Below, piece after piece: positions 34,242 to 43,083 of a stretch of DNA of 64,000 nt. Origin of the DNA: an uncultured Ruminococcus sp. Its GTDB lineage: Bacteria > Bacillota > Clostridia > Oscillospirales > Acutalibacteraceae. The translations under genes and the position numbers were made by a program. Location of the stretch: contig CADBHB010000006.1 in the NCBI GenBank assembly GCA_902794395.1, forward strand, positions 1 to 64,000. The letters run 5' to 3'. The notes below the pieces were generated by a model that made no database searches, had not been told where the DNA came from, and saw only the letters and a program-made list of their open reading frames with translations. Positions within the stretch are counted from its first letter, which is position 1. Every line of letters begins with the position of its first letter.

Positions 34242-35578
34242 AAACAACATTCAAGACAGTTTTCACCGAGTTAGACGACGAACTGATGAATCTCGATATT
34301 CAGGAGAACACTCCTGTTGATATCGACATCGACAAAATAAAAAGTGAGGTATTTATGCAAATCAACAGCGAAAAAAGCACAAAAAAGAAAATCAGCAAAA
34401 AGATTTTCGTTATGCTTGTGGCGGCGGTAATCCTCGTAGGAGGAACGATCGGAGCTTTTGCGACAGGCTTTGCGACAGGCGGCGTGCAGGCGGTTTTCGG
34501 CAAAATCTTTCAAAACAGCGACGGAATGAACGAGCTCGGTCTTTTTGACGGCGGCAATGTGGAGGTAACGTCTGAGGACAGCAGCCTCGACATCAAGCTG
34601 CTCGGCGTGACGGGCGACGGAGAAAAGCTTTTCTCCGCCATTGAGATCACCAAAAAGGACGGCAGCCCCGTTATTGACAAGGACTATAACTATCCCTCCA
34701 ACAACGAACCCTTTGACGGCTCGTCATGGGAGGATGCGCTGACGATCAACGGCAAGGATGAAACCCATAACGCCCTGCAGTCGCCGCAATATGTCCTTTC
34801 CGACGGCAACAAAACGCTGACGATCTATCTGTTTACGACCACCGCTTCCGGGCTTGATGAAAGTCTGCAGGGCGGCAGGATGACCTTTGTCAGCAAGCAG
34901 TTCCATGCCTATAAAGTAACCAACGAACTAGCCTCCGTCAAGCTTCCCGGTCAGATGGATCCCATTTTTGACAAGATAAAATACGACGAGGATGCAACTG
35001 CAGACGACGTTTTGTTTGATCAGGAGGAGCTTGCCAAAAAGCGCAGCGAGCTGGGATTGTCCGAGGAGGACTTTACTACGATCGACTACCAAGGCAACCG
35101 CATTTATTGTCAGGCGGAGCTAAAGGCGTTTGAGCTGCCCTTCGCCGTCAGCTACGACCTCAACTACCGCACAGATCAGTTTATTGAAAAAGACCTCAGT
35201 GCCGAGATTGCACCTGAGATCGTTGTCAAAAACACACGGAATGCCCGGATGACCGTTTCTCCGTTTAGCATCTACCTGTCCGGAGAGTGCGACGCCGATA
35301 ATCCCGAATCCCCCACGAAGGACGGAGCGGATAAGTGCTTCCTGCTCCCGAAATGGGACGATACCAGCAAGGTCACTCTTACCGACGGCACGGTGTATTA
35401 TCTGTACGCAAACGAAGGCGGCGAGCACAGAGAGGATGAAAACGGCGTGTACCACACCACGGTTCACCTCAAATATTCAACCGTGATCGGACCGCCTTTA
35501 GAACCCGAAAACATCTTTGTCAACACCAAGGATATACAATCCGTCGTTATCAACGGAAATACGGTTTACGAAAAGTAA
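34238..35578 (+). CDS. DUF4179-type membrane anti-sigma factor
   Basis: A 446-residue protein with an N-terminal cytoplasmic stretch (residues 1-55, sigma-binding by inference), one membrane helix (FVMLVAAVILVGGTIGAFA, about 65-85) and a large extracytoplasmic domain, as in DUF4179 proteins that regularly follow ECF sigma genes. ATG overlaps the sigma stop (ATGA). The external domain presumably senses an envelope signal and holds the sigma factor at the membrane. The signal is not visible. A 16-bp-stem terminator follows. Confidence 0.85.
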   Translation: MKTTFKTVFTELDDELMNLDIQENTPVDIDIDKIKSEVFMQINSEKSTKKKISKKIFVMLVAAVILVGGTIGAFATGFATGGVQAVFGKIFQNSDGMNELGLFDGGNVEVTSEDSSLDIKLLGVTGDGEKLFSAIEITKKDGSPVIDKDYNYPSNNEPFDGSSWEDALTINGKDETHNALQSPQYVLSDGNKTLTIYLFTTTASGLDESLQGGRMTFVSKQFHAYKVTNELASVKLPGQMDPIFDKIKYDEDATADDVLFDQEELAKKRSELGLSEEDFTTIDYQGNRIYCQAELKAFELPFAVSYDLNYRTDQFIEKDLSAEIAPEIVVKNTRNARMTVSPFSIYLSGECDADNPESPTKDGADKCFLLPKWDDTSKVTLTDGTVYYLYANEGGEHREDENGVYHTTVHLKYSTVIGPPLEPENIFVNTKDIQSVVINGNTVYEK

Positions 35579-35591
35579 TTCCCGCGATACA

Positions 35592-35644
35592 ATCAAACAG
35601 TCCGCTGCTGTGTTCCTGCCGCAGCGGACTGTTTGATGTTTTTT
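35592..35644 (+). terminator. Terminator of the sigma/anti-sigma operon
   Basis: Perfect 16-bp arms ATCAAACAGTCCGCTG (35592-35607) and its inverse (35622-35637), followed by TTTTTT at 35639-35644. The next 200 nt show no credible gene. Confidence 0.95.
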
Positions 35645-35849
35645 GACGAGCATCAATCACCTCATAGTTTGTTGTATAGTAACTTTCCGTGAAGATCGAA
35701 AAAACAAATCCTTTGTGTGCGTGGTATTTTTAAAATAGTAGTGTTTTTCTTCTTTCAGACAGATTTTTGCTGGTATTCTTGCTGGGATTTGTGCCGGTAC
35801 TTTGACCTTATTAATTCCCGGCATAGGCGTTTCGCAGGGGATTCGCGTG

Positions 35850-36029
35850 ATAGCCTGAGTAATTCGCAACTACTCAGGCTATTTTTATGCGTTGATTAAA
35901 TACTATAAGGGTAAAAACCTCAAAAATCTGCACTACGGAGGGAAAATTGAGGGAAAAAGCGTTATTTCGGAGATTTTCGGGCAAAACGAAAAACAGCCTA
36001 AACGCACTGTTTAAGCTGTTTTCGACTGG
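35850..36029. repeat. 180-bp direct repeat, copy A (left border of the island)
   Basis: This stretch matches 56786-56966 over about 180 bp with few differences. It starts with a terminator hairpin (AGCCTGAGTA, loop, TACTCAGGCT, then ATTTTT) and ends with a second hairpin (ACAGCCTAAAC/GTTTAAGCTGT). In copy B that second hairpin is the terminator of the initiator tRNA. Homology stops exactly at TGG (36027-36029), which in copy B is the complement of the tRNA CCA end. So copy A is a tRNA-downstream region without a tRNA. Confidence 0.85.
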
Positions 36030-36071
36030 CATTGGCTGTAATGATTGATACAATGCACCCAGATGCACCCT
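36024..36071. other. Integration-site-like motif A with tandem GGGTGCA repeats
   Basis: After the repeat border comes TGGCATTGGCTGTAATGA, then two TGCACCC boxes about 10 bp apart (GGGTGCA on the minus strand). The same block recurs at 46727-46775. Spaced direct repeats beside a short core resemble arm-type sites of Tn916-type tyrosine integrases. No integrase gene is present. Confidence 0.5.
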
Positions 36072-36087
36072 CTGATTTGATTATTCA

Positions 36088-36624
36088 TCACTTATTCAGT
36101 GAGCAGGTTCTTATGTACTGCCTGACGTCAGCGCCGGATTGCAGGTAGCGCAGGAGTATTTCAGCGCAGGCGCGGCTGTCGCTGCTTGCCTGATGGTGGT
36201 TCAGGCAGATTCCGTAACGGTCGCAAACGTCATTCAATTTGTGGCTTATCCCGGGGTGAAGTCTCCTGCCCAACTGTACCGTACAGGTATAACGCACATA
36301 CAGTTTCCACTTGATTTGATAATCACGCAGGCAGTTTTTCAGCACGTTCATATCAAATGCAGCGTTGTGCGCCACAAGCAGACCACTCGACATTAGCGGC
36401 TCTATCTCAGCCCAAAGTTTGGGAAAGGTCGGCGCGCCTACAACCGTTTCTTCATCTATACCGGTTAGGCGTGTATTAAAATAATCAAATGGTTGTTCCG
36501 GATCGACAAGCGAATAATATTCATTGACAATAACGCCGTCTTCTATCACATCAATGCCGATGGCACTCATTCGATTGTTATATCGGTTCGGCGTTTCTAC
36601 GTCAAACACAACAAACCGTGACAT
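36088..36624 (-). CDS. DEDDh-family 3'-5' exonuclease
   Basis: A 178-residue DnaQ-like exonuclease. The four acidic positions and His are visible: FDVET (Asp, Glu), LVAHNAAFDMNVL (second Asp), and HHQASSDSRACAE (His and final Asp). It resembles stand-alone epsilon-like nucleases used in repair or carried by mobile elements, rather than the PolC proofreading domain. It lies just inside the island's left border, transcribed toward it. Role in the cell is unknown. Confidence 0.9.
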   Translation of the reverse strand: MSRFVVFDVETPNRYNNRMSAIGIDVIEDGVIVNEYYSLVDPEQPFDYFNTRLTGIDEETVVGAPTFPKLWAEIEPLMSSGLLVAHNAAFDMNVLKNCLRDYQIKWKLYVRYTCTVQLGRRLHPGISHKLNDVCDRYGICLNHHQASSDSRACAEILLRYLQSGADVRQYIRTCSLNK

Positions 36625-36669
36625 ATTCTCAACTCCAATAGTTTGAGTGCGTTTTTGTTATTCATAACG

Positions 36670-36843
36670 CTACGCTAAATATTTTTTGATACACTCGCAA
36701 GCATATTCCGCCGTACCTTTACCGTGTTTGTCAATGTTATTTGTGAAGCGTTCAGATGATAGAGATAATGCGGAAATCAGTTTTAAAAGCAATTCGCCTT
36801 GCGTAGGAGAATTCTTTCCTTGCTCAAATTGTGAAATCGTCAT
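36670..36843 (-). pseudogene. Truncated XRE-family regulator
   Basis: A 57-codon frame (MTISQFEQGKNSPTQGELLL...) matches the second half of an XRE helix-turn-helix, where the recognition helix reads TISxFExGKxSP. The first half of the domain is missing, and an in-frame TAG lies five codons upstream of the ATG. It is therefore a remnant, or a very short protein from the ATG. Such regulators are typical mobile-element cargo. Confidence 0.65.
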
Positions 36844-36906
36844 TTTCCCCTTTTCCTAGGAGCAGCCATTGGTTCATTGCCGAAAAATATCACCAAAAGA
36901 AAACGT

Positions 36907-36933
36907 AAAGGGGCGACAAATGGTCGCCCCTTT
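36907..36933 (-). terminator. Terminator of the giant surface protein and 38-residue peptide
   Basis: Perfect 11-bp stem (AAAGGGGCGAC 36907-36917 with GTCGCCCCTTT 36923-36933) directly after the three tandem TAA codons of the small gene. The minus-side tail TACGTTTTC is only moderately T-rich. Confidence 0.75.
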
Positions 36934-36937
36934 ATTA

Positions 36938-37054
36938 TTATATCCGCGAGGTTTCGTCTTCCTCATAGGGGATACTGCTGCTTGTGGTGATAACGTCCTC
37001 GGTTTGAAATTTGATGATTTCCAAATCGGTGCTTTCGTACTTTTCCCTATCCAT
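36938..37054 (-). CDS. 38-residue peptide coupled to the giant surface protein
   Basis: A short gene encoding MDREKYESTDLEIIKFQTED, then VITTSSSIPYEEDETSRI, ended by three tandem TAA codons. Its ATG overlaps the TGA of the giant gene (TGATG), and a GGAGG ribosome site 6 nt upstream lies within the giant gene's last codons. These features make it a real, translationally coupled gene. The peptide is acidic, lacks a signal or membrane segment, and has a Thr/Ser patch after an EDV motif. I recall similar short acidic peptides in related Firmicutes but know no function; a RiPP-like precursor is possible, though no modifying enzyme is nearby. Confidence 0.7.
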   Translation of the reverse strand: MDREKYESTDLEIIKFQTEDVITTSSSIPYEEDETSRI

Positions 37055-40000
37055 CAGTTGCCTCCATGATTAAAATACTTATCCGCCTCAAGCCAATACC
37101 GATAGAGCGCCTTGACAGTGTTGTCAAGCTTGGCGTCGCCCGAATTCTGCGCCCTGTAGCAGTAGGTCATGGGGCTGTAGGTGACAGTTCCGCTTTGTCC
37201 GTTCGATGTAACCGTAACGGTAAAATCATCGTTCAGCTCTGACGCCGAAATATTGCGGATTCGGATAGTGTACTCCTTGCCCTTGTGAGCAAGCTCATAG
37301 TCAACGCCCTCGGTTTTGCCGTCCATTGAAAGCGTTATCGGTGTCGCGCTCTTGAAATACAGCGACAGAGTCGTCTGTGACTTGAGCGAGAGCGTCGCGC
37401 CGTCAAACAGGGTCTCTTCGATCCCGGTCACAGTGTAAGTCTTTTCGGGGATCGCGGTTTCGATATTGGAGAGCGCGGCGTCGGTGCCGAAATAGTTTTT
37501 CGCGTATGCGCCGTAGTTGAGCATTGCCCTGACGAGCGGAGCCGCTTTTGCATATGCTTTCTGTTCCATTGTGCCGTTTGCGTTGACGTGCTCCAGCAGA
37601 TAATCCGCATATTCCATGACAGAATATGTATAGACTACGCTCTTGTTGTTTTCATTGTCGACAAGCTGCGCCGAAATCACGGAATCCATATTTTTCGCAG
37701 CCACGCGGCACTTGAATACGTAGTAGTCGCCGACCTTGATGTTGTCGCTGACTTCTATCTCCTGATGCTGATATTCTGTGCTTGTATCGGGAACGCTGAA
37801 CTGCATCTTAAGCCCTTCGTGAGAAGTGATCTCGGGATCAAGATTCATATAGAAGTTGACCGCGATATCGCCGTCGAGACTTATCGAATGACCCGCGAGG
37901 TGTGTTCCGAAATCATCGGAAAATGCGGCGGTCACCGATACGGGATAAGCGGGCATGGTAAAGGTGCGGGTGTCGCCCTCGCCCGAGAGCGCGATTTCCT
38001 GCGCAGCGACGGCTTGCATCTCAAACTCGCTCATCTGTATGCTGCTTCCGCCTTTATTCGATGTGATCTCGATTTTATAATACTGATAAGGCGCTGCGGG
38101 CGCGTCCAAAGGATAGTCATACTTGGTGAAGTTGACGTCCTGCGTGACGCTGTCATTTTCAACCGCTTTGACCACCCGCCACTGCGTGGAGTTGCGCACG
38201 GCTTCACTGTCGCTTGCGAAATTCGCGCCGTAGATCGTATAGTCTTTCCAATTTCTGCCGCCGTACCGGGGGGACGCGTTATCATTGCCGGTCGTCAGGC
38301 TGTAGCCTGTCATACAAACTTTTGCGTCCGCTTTCATAATAATATGACGCGGCTGTGTAACGCCGACACACCACTTCGTGCCGGTATTGCCGTCAAGCAG
38401 CTTGTCGTATCCCTCGTTGCCATCAAATTCACCGCTTAATGCCGTCAGGTTTACCTTTGCGGCGTCACTGTCGGTTGCGGACATCACGCGGATATCGCTC
38501 AGATGGGCGCCTTCACCGGGCGTGATGTTCAGCGTAATCTCATCATCCACGCGCGCTTCATAGGCGCTTGAGGTCACCGAGCCGCTGCCTGTCGTGTTGA
38601 TAGTGATGGGGTTGGGAGCTTCCTGTTCAAACACGACCTCTACCGTTGCGTTGCACTGCGGCATGATGAATGCGTTGCCGTTGCCGAGAACCTCCACCTC
38701 CGTATTATTTAAGGAAGGCGTTACGGTAACAGCGCTCACACGGAAGCCGGGGTCAGGCGTTGCGGTTATCTCAACAAGCTCACCCGGCTCCGCCATATCC
38801 GCGCTGAACGCTACGGTGCCGTGACCGGAAGTCGCGTTGGTTTGGTTGATCACGTACCAGCGGAACTGTGTCTGTTGTGTGTTGGAATAGAGGGTGCCCA
38901 TAAAGTTGACGGTCGCGGTCGAAACCAGATACAAGCCGTCGATGCTGTGCTCTACATTCGCCCTCACCTCTGCCTTAACACCGGACGCGTTGCTGAAGGT
39001 CGCCGTGGCTTTCGTATGATCTGCCGACCAATCCCACACCGGCGTGGGATTGAATTTGAAATTGGCGTTGGGGATCAGCTTTTGGTTCCGGATGCTTCGT
39101 TTTTGATCCTTGGACAACACGCCTGCGTTGAGAACGGTGTAACCGTTTTCGAACATCAGCTTTTTGCCTTCCATCACCGAAATCTCGGGATCGGTGTTGT
39201 TATAGCTATAGTTATTGACGTGGATATAGTCGCTCCATCCGCTCCAGCCGAGCTCGATCTTGTCGGACACTTCCAAAATATAGGCTTCAAAGACGCCGCC
39301 CGCGATCTTGCAGTTCTCGGCTGACAAGCCTCTGGAGTTGATTATCCTGCCGCCGTATTGGGCAAAGTCTTGGAAATGTCCGAGATCCTGGGTGGTTGAG
39401 GGATGGATCGTACCCGTCTGCTTCGCCTGACCGTACACCGACAATGAAGAATATTCGCCGGTCATACTGCTGGCCCAGAAACCCAGATACTGGCTCGACA
39501 CGGTCACATCGTCCGCGAGGATCAGCTTGACGTCGCCGTGCAAATACACGGCGTTGCCGATATCATCGGGTATATCCTCGTCGATGATATACCAGCCCCT
39601 GTACAGATCCAACCTATCATTTGTCACCGGGAACTTTCTCGCCAATACGGTCTGCTGTTCTCCGTTCTCGTCGATGTAGGTCGTTTCGATTACGCTTTCA
39701 TAAACAGCGGTATACGTATTGTTACCCTTAACAGTGTCAATCACATCGCCCGCGTACCGGATCGTCGCGTCGCCTTTCCAACCGACGAATCCCATTCCGT
39801 CGGGGACGTTCTCGGGATTGGGCATCGTAAACGAGCTGAGCTGAGGGATACTGATACTTCTTGTTACCTCATCGCCGTCGTCGTTCTGCTCCTTAAAGCT
39901 GTAAGTAAATGTCAGCGCGGAAGCGCCGCAGACGGTACATTTTAGGTCAGGACCCCAGATATGGTCGTCAGCAGTGATACTTTTACCGCAATAAGTGCAT

Positions 40001-42237
40001 TTTTGACCGTGCCAATGATCAGACACATAATTTTCGAGGTTCTCATGCGTACACGGATAGATGCTTATGTAGCGCGTTTCATCGCCGCGTCCGTTCTCAT
40101 AAATATAAGTGGCGGGAACGACTCTTGTATGATCCTTATCCTCGCCGATCCTGACAAGAAACGTTTCGGAGAAAAACATCCGTCCGTTGGAGGGATAGTC
40201 GCCCGTAAAGAACGACACGAAAGAGTCGTACGCGCCGTGACCGATACCTCTTGTGCTGCCGTTGTCGCCGCCGACGCCGGTAACGGTGCTTTCGCCGCGT
40301 ATGGTGATGGTTCCTGCGCCTCCATTCTCGCCGCCGCCGATGCCTGCGCCGTAGTAATTGCCCTGTGCGTAAACGGTAGAATCTTCGATCTCGATGTTGC
40401 CGCCGTTGCCGCCTTCACCGCCGCCGATACCCGCGGCGTCCTCGCCCGCGTAGGCTTTGACGTCAGATCCGTTCCTGATCGTGATGCTGCCGCTGCCGCT
40501 GCCGCTGCCGCCGTCGCCGCCGCCGATACCCGCGGCGTAAGCGCCGCCGTGGGCTTCAACGGTAGAACTGTCGATCTCGATCGTACCGTAATTCGGATAC
40601 TCGTTTCCGCTGCCGATGCCGGCGCTCTCGCTGCCGCCCGTCGCTTTTACGGTAGATCCGATGATACTGATTTTCGTATTGTCTGCGGGACCCGCTTCGT
40701 TGCCGCCGCCGATACCGGCGCCGTTATTGCCTCCGACAGTATCTACATAGCTTTCTTCAATCGTAATATTTCCGTACCTGCTTTGCTTGCCGCAGCCGAT
40801 ACCGGAGCCCAGATCTCCGCCCCGGGCGATGATAATACTGTTTTTGATATTGATCGTGCCTGACTTGCCTTTGTCACCGCCGCCGATGCCCGCGCCGTAA
40901 CCTCTGCCGCTGCTGGAGTTAAACAATGCGCCCAAGCTGCTGAAAGCGCCCGTAATGGCACTCAACATGGAGCCGTCGAGGGAACTGCCGAAAGTATGAA
41001 TCGCGTTTTGTGCCGCCGATACCATATTTGAGGTTACCGTTTGGAAAAGGCTTTTGTCGACATTTCCCGTGGAATAACCCAATACGATCGCGTCTTGGAT
41101 GTTGATTTCGCCGCCGCTTTTCCCAAAGCCGCCGCCGATACCTGCGCCGCCGCCCACTGAACAGGCGAATACCGCTCCGCCGGTGATGTTGATCCTGCCT
41201 GCGTCGCGTCTATAACCCGCACCGATGCCCGCACCGGTCTGGCTGATAGCTGCGACAGCGCCGCCGCTGATGTTGATATCACGGTCGTCTTCAAAATTTA
41301 TCAGCGGACGGTTCGCGCCGCTGCCGATACCCGCACCGCTTTGACCGTCGTCGTCTTCCGCCTCTGCGGTAATATCGCCGCCGTAAATATATATCTTTCC
41401 GTTTGCGCCCATCATGCCGCCGCCGATACCGGCGCCGCCGCCGAGCGATCTCGCGTTGACGGAACCGCCGTATATGGCGACAGAACCGTAGGAGCTGTCT
41501 TCGTCATAGCCGTTTCCGATGCCGGCGCCGGTGTAGCTTTCCGCTGTGATCGTACCGCCGTAAATACGGATACCCTCGCCGTTGTAGCTGCTCGCAGAGG
41601 CTTTGTAGCCGCCGCCGATACCCGCGCCTGCGCCGAACGCGCTGACGCTGATGTCGCCGCCGTAAATCGAAATGATATACGGTGAGCCTTTGCTGCCGCC
41701 ACCGATACCCGCGCCGCGGGGTCCTTCAGAGTCCAAGCGAAAAACACCGCCGTGGATACTGATAGTACCGGAGCTGCCGTCTTCGCCTGTGCCGCCTATC
41801 ATGGCGTTGTCACGGTTGCGGTCATCGCCGGGATCGAAAACCACTTCGAACGTTCCGGTTCCCTGCGACTGTCCGTAGATGTTCAGCGTCGCTCCCGACT
41901 CTACGCCGATACCCCGGTGAACATTCAGCGTCGCGCCGTCCTTCAAGATCAGGTTGACTGTTTCCCCGTTCTTGACAAACAAACGGCTGTCGATGAACAG
42001 GTTGCCGCTCGCGGCATACCAGCCCGACTCAAGCTCGTCGGATGATCTTTCGCTCATTTCGGTATAGTCGGTGCAGACCCTTGTTTCCTGCTTGACTTCC
42101 TTGGCGTCTGCGTCCCACCAGCGGTAGACATACTCCACCGCCTCAGCGGCATTCGCCGTAAACGGTACGATGGTAAACAAACCGATTACCATTATGACCG
42201 ATAACAGGATGCTGACCGGTTTTTTTATTTGCGTCAT
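37054..42237 (-). CDS. Giant secreted glycine-rich repeat protein with F5/8 C-like domain
   Basis: A 1727-residue exported protein. Residues 1-31 are a signal peptide (ILLSVIMVIGLFTIVPFTANA). Residues about 175-655 hold 14 repeats, each with AGIGGG or a close variant and a GTITI-type strand, expected to form a beta-helix-like rod. About 730-770 holds two CxxC pairs. InlB-like beta segments follow. About 1275-1400 looks like a discoidin (F5/8 C) carbohydrate- or surface-binding domain (LLDGNTGTKWCVG, YTIYGANFASD). The last 285 residues form a compact module (HLAGHSISLDGDIAVNFYM... MLNYGAYAKNYFG). No LPxTG or dockerin is seen. It is probably an adhesin. Strong GGAGG before ATG 42237. Confidence 0.85.
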   Translation of the reverse strand: MTQIKKPVSILLSVIMVIGLFTIVPFTANAAEAVEYVYRWWDADAKEVKQETRVCTDYTEMSERSSDELESGWYAASGNLFIDSRLFVKNGETVNLILKDGATLNVHRGIGVESGATLNIYGQSQGTGTFEVVFDPGDDRNRDNAMIGGTGEDGSSGTISIHGGVFRLDSEGPRGAGIGGGSKGSPYIISIYGGDISVSAFGAGAGIGGGYKASASSYNGEGIRIYGGTITAESYTGAGIGNGYDEDSSYGSVAIYGGSVNARSLGGGAGIGGGMMGANGKIYIYGGDITAEAEDDDGQSGAGIGSGANRPLINFEDDRDINISGGAVAAISQTGAGIGAGYRRDAGRINITGGAVFACSVGGGAGIGGGFGKSGGEINIQDAIVLGYSTGNVDKSLFQTVTSNMVSAAQNAIHTFGSSLDGSMLSAITGAFSSLGALFNSSSGRGYGAGIGGGDKGKSGTINIKNSIIIARGGDLGSGIGCGKQSRYGNITIEESYVDTVGGNNGAGIGGGNEAGPADNTKISIIGSTVKATGGSESAGIGSGNEYPNYGTIEIDSSTVEAHGGAYAAGIGGGDGGSGSGSGSITIRNGSDVKAYAGEDAAGIGGGEGGNGGNIEIEDSTVYAQGNYYGAGIGGGENGGAGTITIRGESTVTGVGGDNGSTRGIGHGAYDSFVSFFTGDYPSNGRMFFSETFLVRIGEDKDHTRVVPATYIYENGRGDETRYISIYPCTHENLENYVSDHWHGQKCTYCGKSITADDHIWGPDLKCTVCGASALTFTYSFKEQNDDGDEVTRSISIPQLSSFTMPNPENVPDGMGFVGWKGDATIRYAGDVIDTVKGNNTYTAVYESVIETTYIDENGEQQTVLARKFPVTNDRLDLYRGWYIIDEDIPDDIGNAVYLHGDVKLILADDVTVSSQYLGFWASSMTGEYSSLSVYGQAKQTGTIHPSTTQDLGHFQDFAQYGGRIINSRGLSAENCKIAGGVFEAYILEVSDKIELGWSGWSDYIHVNNYSYNNTDPEISVMEGKKLMFENGYTVLNAGVLSKDQKRSIRNQKLIPNANFKFNPTPVWDWSADHTKATATFSNASGVKAEVRANVEHSIDGLYLVSTATVNFMGTLYSNTQQTQFRWYVINQTNATSGHGTVAFSADMAEPGELVEITATPDPGFRVSAVTVTPSLNNTEVEVLGNGNAFIMPQCNATVEVVFEQEAPNPITINTTGSGSVTSSAYEARVDDEITLNITPGEGAHLSDIRVMSATDSDAAKVNLTALSGEFDGNEGYDKLLDGNTGTKWCVGVTQPRHIIMKADAKVCMTGYSLTTGNDNASPRYGGRNWKDYTIYGANFASDSEAVRNSTQWRVVKAVENDSVTQDVNFTKYDYPLDAPAAPYQYYKIEITSNKGGSSIQMSEFEMQAVAAQEIALSGEGDTRTFTMPAYPVSVTAAFSDDFGTHLAGHSISLDGDIAVNFYMNLDPEITSHEGLKMQFSVPDTSTEYQHQEIEVSDNIKVGDYYVFKCRVAAKNMDSVISAQLVDNENNKSVVYTYSVMEYADYLLEHVNANGTMEQKAYAKAAPLVRAMLNYGAYAKNYFGTDAALSNIETAIPEKTYTVTGIEETLFDGATLSLKSQTTLSLYFKSATPITLSMDGKTEGVDYELAHKGKEYTIRIRNISASELNDDFTVTVTSNGQSGTVTYSPMTYCYRAQNSGDAKLDNTVKALYRYWLEADKYFNHGGN

Positions 42238-42281
42238 AGAATAATTCCTCCTTTTTTGAAAATATTTATCTGCTTTTCATT

Positions 42282-42310
42282 ATTATAAATGATACAATAA
42301 GAATAGTCAA
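42282..42310 (-). promoter_or_regulatory. Promoter of the giant surface protein
   Basis: Minus-strand TTGACT (42305-42310), 17-nt spacer, TATAAT (42282-42287), 45 nt before the ATG. Confidence 0.85.
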
Positions 42311-42447
42311 GGCTATCGTGTGTTTATAACCTAAAAACCCCTTGAAAACTGGCATTTTCAGGCGGTATGGGGTGCAAAAGAAAATCCCGCTCTACCCGAT
42401 ACCGTTGTATCGGAATCAGAGTGGGATTATGGAAAGAAACGCATACT

Positions 42448-42528
42448 TTAATACAAATGCACCCCAGCCGTTTTCGTGGGGTGCATTTTGTGTTTTATGG
42501 GGTGCATTTTATAAGGCGGGGTGCATTT
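42448..42528. repeat. Cluster of GGGGTGCA boxes with a perfect hairpin
   Basis: AATGCACCCC and GGGGTGCATT form a perfect 10-bp hairpin near 42458-42490, and GGGGTGCATTTT occurs three times in a row to 42528. The boxes match those at 36055-36070 and 46758-46774. They directly border the end of the serine recombinase fragment. This looks like the end of a former mobile element. From 42311 to here no gene is seen. Confidence 0.6.
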
Positions 42529-42532
42529 TGCT

Positions 42533-42832
42533 TTAGCCGGAAATTACTGTCCCGTTATAAAAGCGGAAGATTAGGCTCCCGTCCCGTTGTACTGTTACTC
42601 GGTCGATGACCGTCAACCATAAGCAGTTGTCGAACTCCGTTAATATCTCATTCCGTTTCTTAAGTTCGGTGAAAAAGCATTTGATGGTATTCCGCTTTGC
42701 GATACGCTCATCGCGGGCAGCCGTGAGTTCATTGTATTTGCTCTTAGCTTGCTCGTAACGGTCGGCATAGGCGTTGTACCTGTTGTTGTATTCCGTTTGG
42801 TCTTGAGCCGCCGAGGCGTTTTGCAGATTGGC
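42533..42832 (-). pseudogene. C-terminal fragment of a large serine recombinase
   Basis: The last 100 codons of a recombinase remain, in frame to the TAA at 42533. They show a coiled-coil-like stretch (NNRYNAYADRYEQAKSKYNE) and then the typical family ending: LTEFDNCLWLTVIDRVTVQ and GSLIFRFYNGTVISG. Upstream of 42832 the sequence changes abruptly to AT-rich non-coding DNA, so the catalytic serine domain is gone. It is a remnant of an integrative element. The 250 nt from 42833 to 43083 hold nothing I can assign. Confidence 0.8.
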
Positions 42833-43083
42833 TTACTTTTATCATATTTATAAATTAGAATTATACGGTGAAAATGTGTTATATTTTGGTAACACAGCAA
42901 TCAGCAGGAGTTCTTTCCCTCGTACTATTATCTAACGTTTATCGATATTGCTCGCTTCTTTCAGGTCGGCGTCGAGTCGCACATAATCTGTTATCGCCCA
43001 TTTCTTTTAATTTATGGCAAACATTGCTTTTGAAAAGCTCTAACGCGGCGCGCGGCTGCATAATTTGTTGCTTCTATATGCAT

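Noticed and set aside
35761-35856. Short plus-strand frame with a hydrophobic, bacteriocin-like stretch just left of repeat A
   Set aside because: A TAG lies in frame just upstream and there is no start codon or ribosome site.
39961-41685. Plus-strand frames and regular GCCGCCGAT repeats that could suggest a CRISPR or tandem-repeat locus
   Set aside because: The spacing is that of the protein repeats (AGIGGG units) in the minus-strand surface protein; there are no identical repeats with unique spacers and no cas genes.
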